Origin: CAVWDU01 sp963840725
GTDB lineage: Bacteria > Pseudomonadota > Gammaproteobacteria > Pseudomonadales > Halieaceae
NCBI GenBank assembly: GCA_963840725.1
Contig: CAWIZY010000003.1
Location: forward strand, 1 to 64,000
Direction: 5' to 3'
Length of the DNA stretch: 64,000 nt
Position 1 is the first letter of the stretch. Each line of letters opens with the position of its first letter. A program made the position numbers and the translations under genes. Below the pieces are notes generated by a model. It saw only the letters and a program-made list of their open reading frames with translations. It made no database searches and was not told the DNA's origin. Shown piece by piece: positions 1 to 9,017 of this stretch.

Positions 1-273
1 CCGCGTATGGATTCCAAAGTGCAGTTGCTGACACCCAACACTACGGTGATTTATCTCTTCCAGTGGATCGATCTCAAAAATGGCCCCATGGTTATGGAAG
101 TGCCGCCCAACGTCCTGGGAATCGTTGACGATCACTGGTTCAAATACGTTGCTGATGTCGGCTTGGGCGGCCCGGACAAGGGCAAAGGTGGCAAGTACGT
201 GTTCGTGCCACCTGGCTATAAAGGCGACAGTGATGATGACCACGCCAGCGGCTTCCCTAACGGGTTTCCGTAA
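1..273 (+). pseudogene. DUF1254-family gene fragment A (cut by window edge)
   Basis: The frame is open from the window edge and encodes a middle part of a DUF1254 protein, with MDSKVQLLTPNTTVIYLF near the start and the family signature GPDKGKGGKY. Family resemblance stops at about base 232, just after the GYKGD motif, and the frame ends at a TAA at 271-273. The sequence from about 233 instead matches the region that normally lies before MDSKVQ in a second copy (REYGPDNETAVIWPR). This is therefore the 5' half of a junction between two tandem paralogues. The true start lies outside the window. The family is exported and of unknown biochemical role; this copy is non-functional. Confidence 0.75.
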
Positions 274-1511
274 TGGCATTCGTGAATATGGGCCCGACAA
301 TGAAACCGCGGTCATCTGGCCGCGCATGGACTCCAAGGTCCAGTTGCTGACGCCGAATACGACGGTTATTTACCTGTTCCTCTGGCTCGACCTCAAAGAC
401 GGCCCGATGGTCATGGAAGCGCCATCGAACGTACTGGGTCTTATTGACGAGCTGGTTCCGCTATGTCACCGATTTCGGGCTCGCCGGGCCGGACAAGGGC
501 AAGGGTGGCAAGTATGTGATACTGCCGCCGGGCTATGAAGGCGACGTTCCTGCCGGTCACCACGTGGCGCAGTCAGAAACATATGGCAACTGGCTGCTCA
601 TCCGTGGCTTCCTGGAAGACGGCGATGCCGGGCCGGGACTGCAGAACATCAAGGACAACTTCAAACTTTATCCGCTGGGCAAGACAGCCAGCGCATCGAA
701 GGTGAAATACCACGATATCTCGATGAAATACCTGAATACGATTCACGCCTCGGACGTGTCCTACTTCGATGAGATCAACAAGGTGGTTCAGGAGGAACCG
801 AGTGAATCCCAGAGCCCGGAAATCCTGGGGCTGCTGGCCTCGATCGGTATCGAAAAAGGTAAACCGTTCAATCCGGATGCCCGTATGCAGAAAATCCTGA
901 AAGATGCAGCGAATGTTGGTTCGGCGGCTTCGCGTGTTGTGCTCTACCGCAACCGGGATGCAGAAGCGAAAGTTTACCCCAATAGTGGCTGGGAGCACCC
1001 CTGGATCGGCGGCAGCCATACCTTCACACGCAACGGCGCCCGCCTGATAGACGCCCGTACGCGTTTCCATATGTACGCAACCGGCATCACACCGGCCATG
1101 GTGACACCCAAGGTCGGAAGCGGCACACAGTACATAGCGGGTATGCGCGATTCCGAAGGTCGCCCTCTCGATGGCGCAAAGACCTACAAGGTGCACCTGC
1201 CGCAGAACGTGCCGGCCAACCAGTTCTGGGCATTTACGCTCTACAACGTGCAGACGCGTTCGATGTTGCAGACCGACCAGCGCTTCCCCGAAATAACCAG
1301 TGCAGAAGGGAAAGTGAAAGAAAATGCAGATGGCTCATACGATGTCTACTTTGGTCCCAAAGCACCAAAAGGCAAAGAGAGCAACTGGGTGCAGACCGTT
1401 CCGGGTATGGGCTGGCACATGCTGTTTCGCCTCTATGGCCCCGAGCAGGCCTGGTTCGACAAGACCTGGCGACCCAGTGAAATCGAGTTGCAAAACCAGG
1501 ATAGGAATTAA
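274..1511 (+). pseudogene. DUF1254/DUF1214 protein, truncated and frameshifted copy B
   Basis: Reading through from about 233 gives the segment REYGPDNETAVIWPRMDSKVQ and the DUF1254 core in one frame. Near base 455-460, where paralogues read DxxWFKY or DAAFKY, two bases appear to be missing, and the rest continues in another frame from about 459 to the TAA at 1509-1511. That second part holds GPDKGKGGKY, the GIEKGKPF segment and a complete C-terminal DUF1214 region ending FRLYGPEQAWFDKTW. There is no N-terminal signal peptide or start codon of its own. It is broken by N-terminal loss and a frameshift; a single sequencing error could explain only the frameshift. Confidence 0.75.
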
Positions 1512-2041
1512 ATGATGAAAATCAAAGCAGTAGTGACTCGAGTTCTGCTTGCTTTTGCCGTAGCCAGCCTCGCGCTCCCGGCCTGCGCCGGGAGTGAGGA
1601 TAACTCTCAAGGTCGTTCGCCAACCCCGGAATCGATCCAGGCGTCCTATGACGAGCTGGACTACCAGCGTGCCGTGCAGGCGTACCTGTGGTCAATCCCA
1701 TCCATGTACATGTACTCATTACGCAAGTTCCAGGTAGATACCTTTGGTGCACGCCGAACAAGAATGTCCTTCTGTGGGCAGACCTGATGGACAACGAAAC
1801 CCGTGCGATGCTCAAGAATGGAACACGATTCCCCAATATCGATTCTTACCGCCAGCTTAAATCCAATGAGGACGGTTCCATCAACCTGTATTTCGGCCCG
1901 CAAGCGCCCGAGGGTTACGAGTCAAACTGGGTGAAAACCGTATCTGGTAAAGACTGGATTGCAATGATGCGATTTTATGGTCCGGAGCAGCCTTATTTCG
2001 ACAAGTCCTGGCAGCTCAACGATTTTGAAAAAATCAAATAG
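1512..2041 (+). pseudogene. DUF1254/DUF1214 protein with large internal deletion (copy C)
   Basis: The copy begins with an ATG directly after copy B's stop and a plausible signal peptide (MMKIKAVVTRVLLAFAVASL, cleaved after a CAG segment). The start of the family domain follows (YDELDYQRAVQAYLW). At about base 1740-1760 the text jumps to the C-terminal DUF1214 part (DNETRAMLKNGTRFPN, then YFGPQAPEGYESNWV and FYGPEQPYFDKSW) in a different frame, ending at TAG 2039-2041. About 330 residues present in intact neighbours are missing. N- and C-termini survive around an internal deletion, which is typical of decay by recombination in a tandem array. It is unlikely to make a functional protein. Confidence 0.8.
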
Positions 2042-2060
2042 ACGTAACGAGGAAACTCCA

Positions 2061-3599
2061 ATGAACACAAAATTACTCACGATCATGGCATTCACGGGAG
2101 TGTTGACGTCGGTCATAACAGGGCCTGTTCAGGCCGGCATAGACGATGAGATGAGAAATCTGTTCGAGTCCGCGGGCGCGAAACAGACATCAAAAGACTT
2201 CAAACCCGCGTCAGCCAGTATGAAAACAAATTTCGGCACACTGGAGTTTGAAGGCGGCGCCTTTCCAACCGAAGTTTCGGTGCAGAAGATCTACGATGAA
2301 ATGGATCTTCAACGCGCGACCCAGGCCTATATGGATTTCTTCCCCGCACTGTCGTTATATGGAATCGTCAAGTCGCAAATTCGGGACTTTCACTTTGAAA
2401 CGTCTTCGGACGTGGCCGTCATGGCCGACTTTATGAAATCCAGTGAGAACTACCTGACCGGCAATGATGTAACCGTCTATGCCTTTGGTTCGCTTGACCT
2501 GAAAGTGGATGGCCCCACGGTCATGGAAATCCCGCCCGGCATGTATGGCAACGCCAACGATGCCGCCTTTAAATACCTGACTGATTTTGGCCCCACCGGG
2601 CCGGACAAGGGCAAGGGTGGTAAATACCTGTTCCTCCCCCCGGGTTATGAGGGTGAAGTGCCGTCCGGTTACTACGTTTTCCGTGCACCGGGCTACCGGA
2701 TCTGGGCGATGATGCGGGGCTTCGGTGAGGTCGGAAACGGCGACCAGGCAGTGAACTGGTTTAAGGAACGTCTGAAAATATATCCACTGGTCAGCGGACC
2801 TAGAGCACATAAAGCTGTCAACACTTCGGGTATGGGCGCAAACACCCTGGTGCCTGAGGACAGCTCGGTGTTTACGATGCTCAACGAGATCATCCAGTAT
2901 GAGCCCACGGAGCTATTCAGCCCGGAACTGTTAGGCCGCCTGGCTACCCTGGGTATTGAGAAAGGCAAGCCGTTCAAACCGGATGCCCGTATGCATAAAA
3001 TCTTTGAAGAGGCTGCAAAACAAGGCGTCGCCATGTCGCGCGCCATCGTCTATGCATCACGTGATCCCGAAATCAACTACTGGCCCAACCGGCATTGGGA
3101 GAAGATGTTTATCCGTAATACGGAATTTACCAATAACGGTCACAATGACATCGATGCCCGCACCCTGTGGCATTACCAGGCGATCTGTGTATCCCCGAAT
3201 CTGCTTTCAACGACGCCGGGCGTGGGTACTTCCTACCTGACAGCCTTCAGGGACAAGGTGGGAGCCTACCTGTTGGGCGACAACACCTATCGCCTGCGTG
3301 TGCCAGCCAACACACCGGTGAAACGATTCTGGGCGGTAACCGCTTATGACCCGATGAGCCGTAGCCTGCTGGAGTCTGACGGCAATATTACGGTCTCAAG
3401 CCTGGGTGGTCCGGAAGTTAATAATGACGGCTCCGTCGATGTCTATTTCAGCCCGGACAAGGCGCCAGAAGGCAAGGAAAACAACTGGGTTCAGACCGAT
3501 CCTGAGAAGGGATTCTTCGTGGTGTTCCGTTTCTATGGTCCGCTCGAAGGCTACATCGAAAAGACCTGGGTGCTGGATGATTTCGAGCTGCTGGAGTAA
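2061..3599 (+). CDS. Exported DUF1254/DUF1214 protein, intact copy D
   Basis: A 512-residue protein of the DUF1254 (N-terminal)/DUF1214 (C-terminal) family; its biochemical role is not known to me. The ATG at 2061 is chosen over longer upstream readings because it follows a purine-rich site (ACGAGGAAA) and starts a signal peptide (about residues 1-25, ending GPVQA). The DUF1254 part covers roughly residues 70-190 with DEMDLQRATQAYMDF and GPDKGKGGKY. The DUF1214 part covers roughly 390-505 with FWAVTAYDPMSRSLL and FRFYGPLEGYIEKTW. It lies 19 bp after the decayed copy C and is closely similar to copy E downstream, so the array arose by tandem duplication. Confidence 0.9.
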   Translation: MNTKLLTIMAFTGVLTSVITGPVQAGIDDEMRNLFESAGAKQTSKDFKPASASMKTNFGTLEFEGGAFPTEVSVQKIYDEMDLQRATQAYMDFFPALSLYGIVKSQIRDFHFETSSDVAVMADFMKSSENYLTGNDVTVYAFGSLDLKVDGPTVMEIPPGMYGNANDAAFKYLTDFGPTGPDKGKGGKYLFLPPGYEGEVPSGYYVFRAPGYRIWAMMRGFGEVGNGDQAVNWFKERLKIYPLVSGPRAHKAVNTSGMGANTLVPEDSSVFTMLNEIIQYEPTELFSPELLGRLATLGIEKGKPFKPDARMHKIFEEAAKQGVAMSRAIVYASRDPEINYWPNRHWEKMFIRNTEFTNNGHNDIDARTLWHYQAICVSPNLLSTTPGVGTSYLTAFRDKVGAYLLGDNTYRLRVPANTPVKRFWAVTAYDPMSRSLLESDGNITVSSLGGPEVNNDGSVDVYFSPDKAPEGKENNWVQTDPEKGFFVVFRFYGPLEGYIEKTWVLDDFELLE

Positions 3600-3802
3600 T
3601 TCGGTGAAGAGAAATGTTTACGGGGGCTGGCTTGGACAGCGGGGAACCCTGTTTATCTACTACCCATTTCCTCCTCACTTTGGGTGATGTGCGGCAGCGC
3701 TGGTAACAGAATAATGGGCAGTAATCTTACGGGAGCGCTTTACGCGACACAGATAGTAGTAATGCAGCGACATAACAAGCTGCAAATTGTAATGGAGAAT
3801 AA

Positions 3803-4366
3803 ATGAATCAGATTGAGATAAGTTCGGTTCTGGCACCCCTGGGGGCAGGCATGATGCTTCTTTTTTTCGCGGTGAGTGCAACTGCCGAGACAGCTGCTGA
3901 GATTGACCAGGATGTTGATGTTGCCTTGGCAAAACTCTATTCAGGCTCTCCTGCTGCAAAGGCGCTTTCCAAAGAGGCAAAAGGTGTTCTGGTATTTCCT
4001 AATGTAGATAAAGGCGGCCTGATTTTGGTTGGTCAATACGGTGTGGGGTCTCTTTTCGTTAATGGGAAAACCCAAGGCTATTACAGCACGGCTGCTGCAT
4101 CCTACGGTTTGCAAGTAGGTGCGCAATCCTTTGGTTATGCCATGATGTTTATGAAGGATACGGCCCTTGATTATCTTGAGACCAGCGCAGGCTGGCAAGT
4201 CGGTGTTGGTCCCTCCGTTGTTGTTGTGGATGATGGGCTTGCTCATTCTATGACGACCTCAACGGCTTAGGACGATATCTATGTGGCCTTTTTTAATCAG
4301 ACAGGCTTAATGGCCGGGCTGGGCGTTCAGGGGTCAAAAATCACCCAATTCCAGCCGGACAAATAA
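3803..4366 (+). pseudogene. Ysc84-like (PF04366) lipid-binding protein with in-frame amber codon
   Basis: The ATG at 3803 follows AATGGAGAATAA and opens a signal peptide (ending SATAE). The body carries family hallmarks: AKGVLVFPNVDKGGLILVGQ and GYYSTAAASYGLQVGAQSFG. A TAG at 4268-4270 stops the frame after 155 residues, but the same frame continues for 31 codons with the expected Ysc84 C-terminus (DDIYVAFFNQTGLMAGLGVQ, then SKITQF) to a TAA at 4364-4366. So the gene is either a recent nonsense pseudogene or is read through, or the base is a sequencing error. Ysc84-like proteins bind membrane lipids in eukaryotes; the bacterial role is poorly defined. It sits between two DUF1254 genes. Confidence 0.75.
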
Positions 4367-4426
4367 TCAAAAATAGCTAGGTTGCTTAGAAAATCACCTC
4401 GCCAAAAAAAGTCAGGAGACATACCA

Positions 4427-5971
4427 GTGAAAACTAAATTATTAACTAACCTGGTCGCAGCCGGTGTAATGGCAGGCAGCGTGGCGGTAACGGTTCACGC
4501 TGATATTGCTGCACAGGCGCAAAACCTGTTCGAGAATGCCGGCAAGAAACAAACCAATAAGGACTTCAAACCGGCACCGGATGAGATCAAGACAAACTTC
4601 GGCACTTTGAAGTTTGATCTCGAGGCTTATCCCACTGAAGAAACGACCCAAAAGATTTACGATGAGATGGACTTGCAGCGTGCCACGCAAGCTTACATGG
4701 ACTTTATGCCGGCACTGTCTGTGTACGGCATCATCAAGGGTCAAATCCGGGATTTCGGATTTAAAACCTCATCCGATATAGGCGTGCACCCAAGCCCCGG
4801 GCTGACACCCACTGAGCTTTACCTGACGGGTAACAACAGCACGGTATACGCGGTTGCTTCAATCGACCTGAAGGTAGACGGACCCACAGTCGTAGAAGCT
4901 CCGCCGGGTATGTTAGGCACCGTGAATGATGCAGCCTTTAAATTCCTGACCGATATTGGTGTTGTCGGGCCTGACAAAGGGAAAGGTGGCAAGTTCTTGT
5001 TTCTGCCTCCCGGTTACGATGGCAAAACCCCTGATGGCTATTTTGTGGTCAAGTCACCGAGCTACCGACTCTGGGCGATGATGCGCGGCTGGGGTGATGT
5101 CGGTGTCGGCGATCAGGCAACCCAATGGTTTAAAGAAAACTTAAAAGTCTACCCGCTTGCAACAGGACCTCGCCAGGCTAATTACACTAACACCGCCGGC
5201 ACCGGCCTAAATTCATTGGCCGCCGAAGATGGTTCTGCGTTTGAAATGCTCAATGAAATTATTCAATACGAACCCAAAGAATTATTTGGTGCAGAGCAGT
5301 TGGGCCGCTTGGCGACACTGGGCATTTCTCAAGGAAAGCCATTCAGTCCGGATGAGCGCATGAGGCGTATTTTGGACCAGGGTGCCAAGCAGGGCGCAGC
5401 CATGTCACGCGCTATAGTTTTTGCCTCGCGCGATCCTGATATCCGATACTGGCCGGAACGTCATTGGGAAAAAATGTTCTTGCACAATACGACGTTTGAA
5501 CGCAACGGTGTGGCAGATATTGATGCACGCACTTTGTGGCATTACGCGGCTATTGTTGTTTCTCCTGCCCTGATCTCTACCACGCCGGGTGCGGGTACTG
5601 CATACCTTACTTCCATTCGTGATAATAAAGGCGTGTACCTTGATGGCAGCAAAACCTATAAATTGCGTGTTGGAGCCAAGCCGCCAGTTAAAAATTTCTG
5701 GGCGGTGACGGCTTACGATCCCACTACTCGCAGCCTGCTTGACCCCGGAAAAAACAAGAATTTTTCGATAGGCAGTCGTGAAAATCCCGTGGCTAATGCT
5801 GATGGTTCAGTTGATGTTTACTTCGGGCCAAAGGCACCTGAGGGCATGGAGAAGAACTGGGTACCTACTAATCCGGATAAGGGTTTCTTCCTCGTCTTTC
5901 GGTTCTACGGTCCGCTTGAAGGTTACATCAATAAGAGCTGGATGTTGAATGATTTAGAGCTACTGAAATAG
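4427..5971 (+). CDS. Exported DUF1254/DUF1214 protein, intact copy E
   Basis: A 514-residue paralogue of the copy D protein at 2061-3599. The GTG at 4427 is preferred because CAGGAGAC lies 7-14 bases upstream and because it begins a clean signal peptide (MKTKLLTNLVAAGVMAGSVA, cleaved near VHA-DIAA). The DUF1254 signature GPDKGKGGKF and the C-terminal DUF1214 motif FRFYGPLEGYINKSW are intact. Codon choice is visibly more A/T-rich at third positions than in copy D, so the two paralogues are not recent duplicates. The downstream flank, from about 17 bp after the stop, is a relic of the RAYT-1 5' end. Confidence 0.9.
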   Translation: MKTKLLTNLVAAGVMAGSVAVTVHADIAAQAQNLFENAGKKQTNKDFKPAPDEIKTNFGTLKFDLEAYPTEETTQKIYDEMDLQRATQAYMDFMPALSVYGIIKGQIRDFGFKTSSDIGVHPSPGLTPTELYLTGNNSTVYAVASIDLKVDGPTVVEAPPGMLGTVNDAAFKFLTDIGVVGPDKGKGGKFLFLPPGYDGKTPDGYFVVKSPSYRLWAMMRGWGDVGVGDQATQWFKENLKVYPLATGPRQANYTNTAGTGLNSLAAEDGSAFEMLNEIIQYEPKELFGAEQLGRLATLGISQGKPFSPDERMRRILDQGAKQGAAMSRAIVFASRDPDIRYWPERHWEKMFLHNTTFERNGVADIDARTLWHYAAIVVSPALISTTPGAGTAYLTSIRDNKGVYLDGSKTYKLRVGAKPPVKNFWAVTAYDPTTRSLLDPGKNKNFSIGSRENPVANADGSVDVYFGPKAPEGMEKNWVPTNPDKGFFLVFRFYGPLEGYINKSWMLNDLELLK

Positions 5972-5987
5972 TTTTCACCAAGACAGT

Positions 5988-6150
5988 TGCACCGCTGTAT
6001 CACATGGTGCGAGCAGCCTGGCACATAACGTCGAGCCATCCTGGCCATGTACCGGTCCCGTGGGGTTTTGAGGGGTACCCAGAGTGACCGGCGATAGTCT
6101 ATTGGGAAAGCCCCGATCTGTGCATCTTTCATGGAGTCTGACCCCTTTGC
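5988..6150 (-). pseudogene. RAYT-1 head relic 1 (first ~20 codons plus leader)
   Basis: On the minus strand this encodes MARMARRYVPGCSHHVIQR followed by unrelated residues. It nearly duplicates the N-terminus of the complete RAYT at 16985-17707. Homology continues through about 100 bases of non-coding leader and stops in a GGAGTCTGACCCCTTTG repeat at 6133-6149. The remaining ~220 codons of the transposase, including the catalytic HVH and Tyr, are absent. So only the gene head, leader and first repeat are present. Confidence 0.8.
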
Positions 6151-6492
6151 GTTTGCGAGCAGCCAGGCACATAGAGTCGCAAACCAAGGGGTCAGACTCC
6201 GATCGCTCACAACCAAGGGGTCAGACTCCTTGATCGCTTACTCCAAACCAAGGGGTCATGGTGCGAGCAGCCAGGCACATAGAGTCGGGCCATCCCGGCT
6301 ATTTATCGGTCCTGTCGGTTTTAAGATGTACCCAGAATGACCGGCGGTAGTGTGCGGGGAAGCTCACCTTCGTACATCTTTCATGGAGTCTGACCCCTTG
6401 GTTCATGACCCCTTGGTTCATGGAGTCTGACCCCTTGGTTCCATTCGTACATATATCTTCATGGAGTCTGACCCCTTGGTTGTGACCCCTTA
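6133..6492. repeat. Cluster of RAYT-1-type repeats (core GGAGTCTGACCCCTTGG)
   Basis: Copies in plus orientation are at 6133-6149, 6385-6401, 6422-6438 and 6463-6479. Inverted copies (CCAAGGGGTCAGACTCC) are at 6184-6200 and 6213-6229. Partial copies lie near 6248, 6406 and 6483. The extended unit CAAGGAGTC-T-GACCCCTTG is an imperfect palindrome with 8 of 9 arm positions matching, and it starts with the GGAG tetranucleotide seen in some REP sequences. The region lies between the convergent ends of copy E and the alpha/beta hydrolase gene. Confidence 0.85.
6256..6405 (-). pseudogene. RAYT-1 head relic 2
   Basis: A second partial copy of the RAYT-1 5' end. The bases GTGCGAGCAGCCAGGCACAT and the following leader align with 5998-6150 and with 17664-17810, ending in a GGAGTCTGACCCCTTGG repeat at 6385-6401. 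It retains fewer transposase codons than relic 1, and point differences show independent divergence. It cannot encode a transposase. Confidence 0.75.
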
Positions 6493-6503
6493 GTTGCGGT
6501 TAG

Positions 6504-7379
6504 TCAGCCATCATCATTCAAGCCAGCCAAAAAATCGTCGATTGCGGTCCGGGCAGTCGGTTCATTCAATGTTGGCGCATGGCCGCGGTGAGGCACCTCG
6601 ACGGACTGCAGGCCCGGGTGCTTTTCGCGCATGGTTTGTACGCAGCCCGGCGCGAGAATGTCGGAGCTCTCTCCGCGCACTACCAGCATGGGGATGGCCG
6701 CACTGGCTTCGAAAACGGGCCACAAATCAGGCGGTACCGCTCCGGACTTCTCATCGGACATAGGCTGTGAAATAGCTGGATCGTAGGCCAGTACCGGCAC
6801 ACCGTCCACATCGCGATAGATACCGCGGGTAAAGTCTTCCCACTCCCGATCACTGAAGTCGGGGAAAGCAACCGCATTGGTTTCCTTCGCCTGGGCAATA
6901 GCTTCTTGCCAGTCGCTGACCGGCTTTGACTTACCCACATAGGCTTTGATGCGATCCAGTCCCGCCTGGGCAACTTCGGGGCCGATGTCATTAATGATCA
7001 TGCCGCGAATGCGCTCAGGCTGCATGGCTGCCATCACAAAGGCCATCAGCCCCCCCATGGAGGTGCCGCACAGTATCACCCGATCAACGTCGAGGTCGGC
7101 CAGCAGAGTGAACATATCCCTGACGTAGGTTGCCGGAGCGTAATTGGCGCTATTGCTATCGTATTCAGATAACCCGCGGCCGCGATTGTCTACGGAAATC
7201 ACCCGGTAACGTTCGCTGAGATGCTCCGCCAGGCCGGCAAAGTCTGCTGAGTTGCGAGTCAGGCCGTGCATGCACAGTACAGTTTTCGCAGTGGTGCCGC
7301 CATCACTGCAGAGATAGTCGCGGGCGTAGAGTCGCAGGCCGTCGCTACTATAATAGTAGTGATCACGATAGTTAGTCAT
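6504..7379 (-). CDS. Alpha/beta hydrolase
   Basis: A 291-residue alpha/beta-hydrolase fold protein, probably a cytoplasmic ester, lactone or thioester hydrolase; no signal peptide. Visible motifs are the oxyanion region HGLTRNSADF, the nucleophile elbow GTSMGG, an acid candidate in GESSDILAP and the catalytic His in HRGHAPTL. The start at 7379 (MTNYRDHYYYS) is chosen because it overlaps the last 8 bases of the upstream acyl-CoA synthetase gene, implying translational coupling. Longer upstream starts would run deep into that gene. Paired with the synthetase it may release the acid that is then activated; the substrate is unknown. Confidence 0.85.
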   Translation of the reverse strand: MTNYRDHYYYSSDGLRLYARDYLCSDGGTTAKTVLCMHGLTRNSADFAGLAEHLSERYRVISVDNRGRGLSEYDSNSANYAPATYVRDMFTLLADLDVDRVILCGTSMGGLMAFVMAAMQPERIRGMIINDIGPEVAQAGLDRIKAYVGKSKPVSDWQEAIAQAKETNAVAFPDFSDREWEDFTRGIYRDVDGVPVLAYDPAISQPMSDEKSGAVPPDLWPVFEASAAIPMLVVRGESSDILAPGCVQTMREKHPGLQSVEVPHRGHAPTLNEPTARTAIDDFLAGLNDDG

Positions 7380-8928
7380 ACGCCTTACCCCTGTATTCAG
7401 CGCGCAACTCACGCTTGAGAATCTTGCCATTAGGATTGCGTGGCAACTCGTCTCGCAGAATGAGCTCCGCCAGACGCTGCTGCTTACCGAGACGAGTGTT
7501 GGCCCATTCCAGTATGGCCGCGGGGCTGACATCGTCATTCGTCGGCACCACAAGGGCAACGGGCGTCTCTCCCCAGCGCTTGCTGGGCAGCCCGATCACC
7601 GCCACATCATCTACATCGGGATGTTCAAACAATACCGCCTCGATATCCTGCGGATAAATGTTCTGGCCACCAGAGAGGATCATGTCTTTCTTGCGGTCCA
7701 CGATGTACAGAAAACCCTGCTCGTCTAGGTAGCCGATATCCCCGGAGCGCAACCACTGTACAGCCCTGTCATCAATAAACTGGGCATCCAGGGTGGCCTT
7801 ATCCCTGCCCCAATAGCCGGGCATGGAGATGCGTCCGCGGGAGACCACTTCACCGGCCTGGTTTGCCGGCAACACCTCGTCGTCGTCACTGACGATACAG
7901 ATGTCAGTGCCGATCAATGGTTTACCAACGCTGGACCAACGCCCTTCCGCTTCCTCCGGTTCCAGGGTGGTGATAATACCCTCTGTCAGCCCATACAACT
8001 CGATAATGCCGCAGGAGAAGAGGGAAAAAATGTCCCGCTTGAGAGACTCGTGCAACGGGGAGCCACAACTCATCATCGCCTGCATGCTACTGACGTCACC
8101 ACCGTCTGCCTTGAGCGTTTCAATCACCCTCTGGTACTGGATCGGCACCATGGACGTGTGTGTAATGCGTTCCATTTCCATGGCCTGCAAGAATTCGCCG
8201 ACATCAAACCTGGCATGGACGACCAGCGTCCCCCCGGCAAGCAGGGTACAAAGCATAGACACCCAGGAGATGTTGGAATACAGGCCAATGGTGAGCAAGG
8301 TGCGGGCCGAGCCGTTATAGCGCAATGCGATAGCCAGGTCATAGGCCCAGTCGCGACGACCACGATGGGTATGCAGAATCCCCTTCGGTAGGCCTGTGGT
8401 GCCCGAGCTGTAGATAATATTAAGAGGGCTGTCGTCGGCAATGTCTACGGCTGGTAATGTGTGGGGCTGGCCAGCACATAGCGTGTCAATACTTGTCCAA
8501 CCTTCCTCACCTTCATCGTCGGTCACCAGCAGTGTCAAGGCCTGAGGCAGGGTATCCAGGATCCCCCTGATCCGACCCACCTGGTCCCGGGTGGCAACCA
8601 CCGCAACCACGCCGGCATCAGCAAGCATGCCCGCAAGCGCCTGATCATTTACCGAGAGGTTAATGGGAACAGAGCAGGCACCGGCAGCCATGGTGCCGTA
8701 GAGGGCCTGGATCATGGGCAAACCATTGGACATGACGATGCCGACCCGATCGCCAACTTCTATTCCACGCTCGATCAAGCCATGGGCAAAGCGGTGGTTG
8801 GCAGCGCAGAAGTCGCTCCAGGACCAGCGCTTCTCGCCGCAGATCACCGCAGACTTGTCGGCGCGCCATTTGCCATGCAGGGACAGAATCTCAGGCAGCA
8901 GCGGGGCGGCTGATTCAATTCTATTCAC
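7372..8928 (-). CDS. AMP-dependent acyl-CoA synthetase/ligase
   Basis: A 518-residue class I adenylate-forming enzyme, expected to activate a carboxylic acid to its CoA thioester with ATP. The phosphate-binding motif YSSGTTGLPKG, the YGLTEG motif, the GWL-type LRSGDIGYLDEQGF motif and the C-terminal Lys in NPNGKILKREL are all present. The start is a GTG at 8928 with AGGA about 7 bases upstream. A terminator hairpin lies immediately upstream (8951-8979), so expression depends on readthrough from the TonB receptor transcript or on a short local promoter. Context suggests activation of a compound imported by the TonB receptor and symporter of this locus; the chain type cannot be told from sequence. 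Confidence 0.88.
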   Translation of the reverse strand: MNRIESAAPLLPEILSLHGKWRADKSAVICGEKRWSWSDFCAANHRFAHGLIERGIEVGDRVGIVMSNGLPMIQALYGTMAAGACSVPINLSVNDQALAGMLADAGVVAVVATRDQVGRIRGILDTLPQALTLLVTDDEGEEGWTSIDTLCAGQPHTLPAVDIADDSPLNIIYSSGTTGLPKGILHTHRGRRDWAYDLAIALRYNGSARTLLTIGLYSNISWVSMLCTLLAGGTLVVHARFDVGEFLQAMEMERITHTSMVPIQYQRVIETLKADGGDVSSMQAMMSCGSPLHESLKRDIFSLFSCGIIELYGLTEGIITTLEPEEAEGRWSSVGKPLIGTDICIVSDDDEVLPANQAGEVVSRGRISMPGYWGRDKATLDAQFIDDRAVQWLRSGDIGYLDEQGFLYIVDRKKDMILSGGQNIYPQDIEAVLFEHPDVDDVAVIGLPSKRWGETPVALVVPTNDDVSPAAILEWANTRLGKQQRLAELILRDELPRNPNGKILKRELRAEYRGKAYD

Positions 8929-8950
8929 AGCGGAATCCTAACGTTCGATT

Positions 8951-8979
8951 AAAAGAAGGCCGCAGCTGGCACTGCGGCC
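8951..8979 (-). terminator. Rho-independent terminator after TonB receptor
   Basis: On the minus strand an 8-bp perfect stem, GGCCGCAG/CTGCGGCC with a 6-base loop, is followed by TTCTTTTAATC. A second hairpin (CCGGGGC/GCCCCGG) lies between it and the receptor stop codon. The placement fits termination of the receptor transcript just before the acyl-CoA synthetase gene. Confidence 0.75.
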
Positions 8980-9017
8980 AGGAAAGCCGGGGCGCTTCTG
9001 CCCCGGAGCGCCCACAA

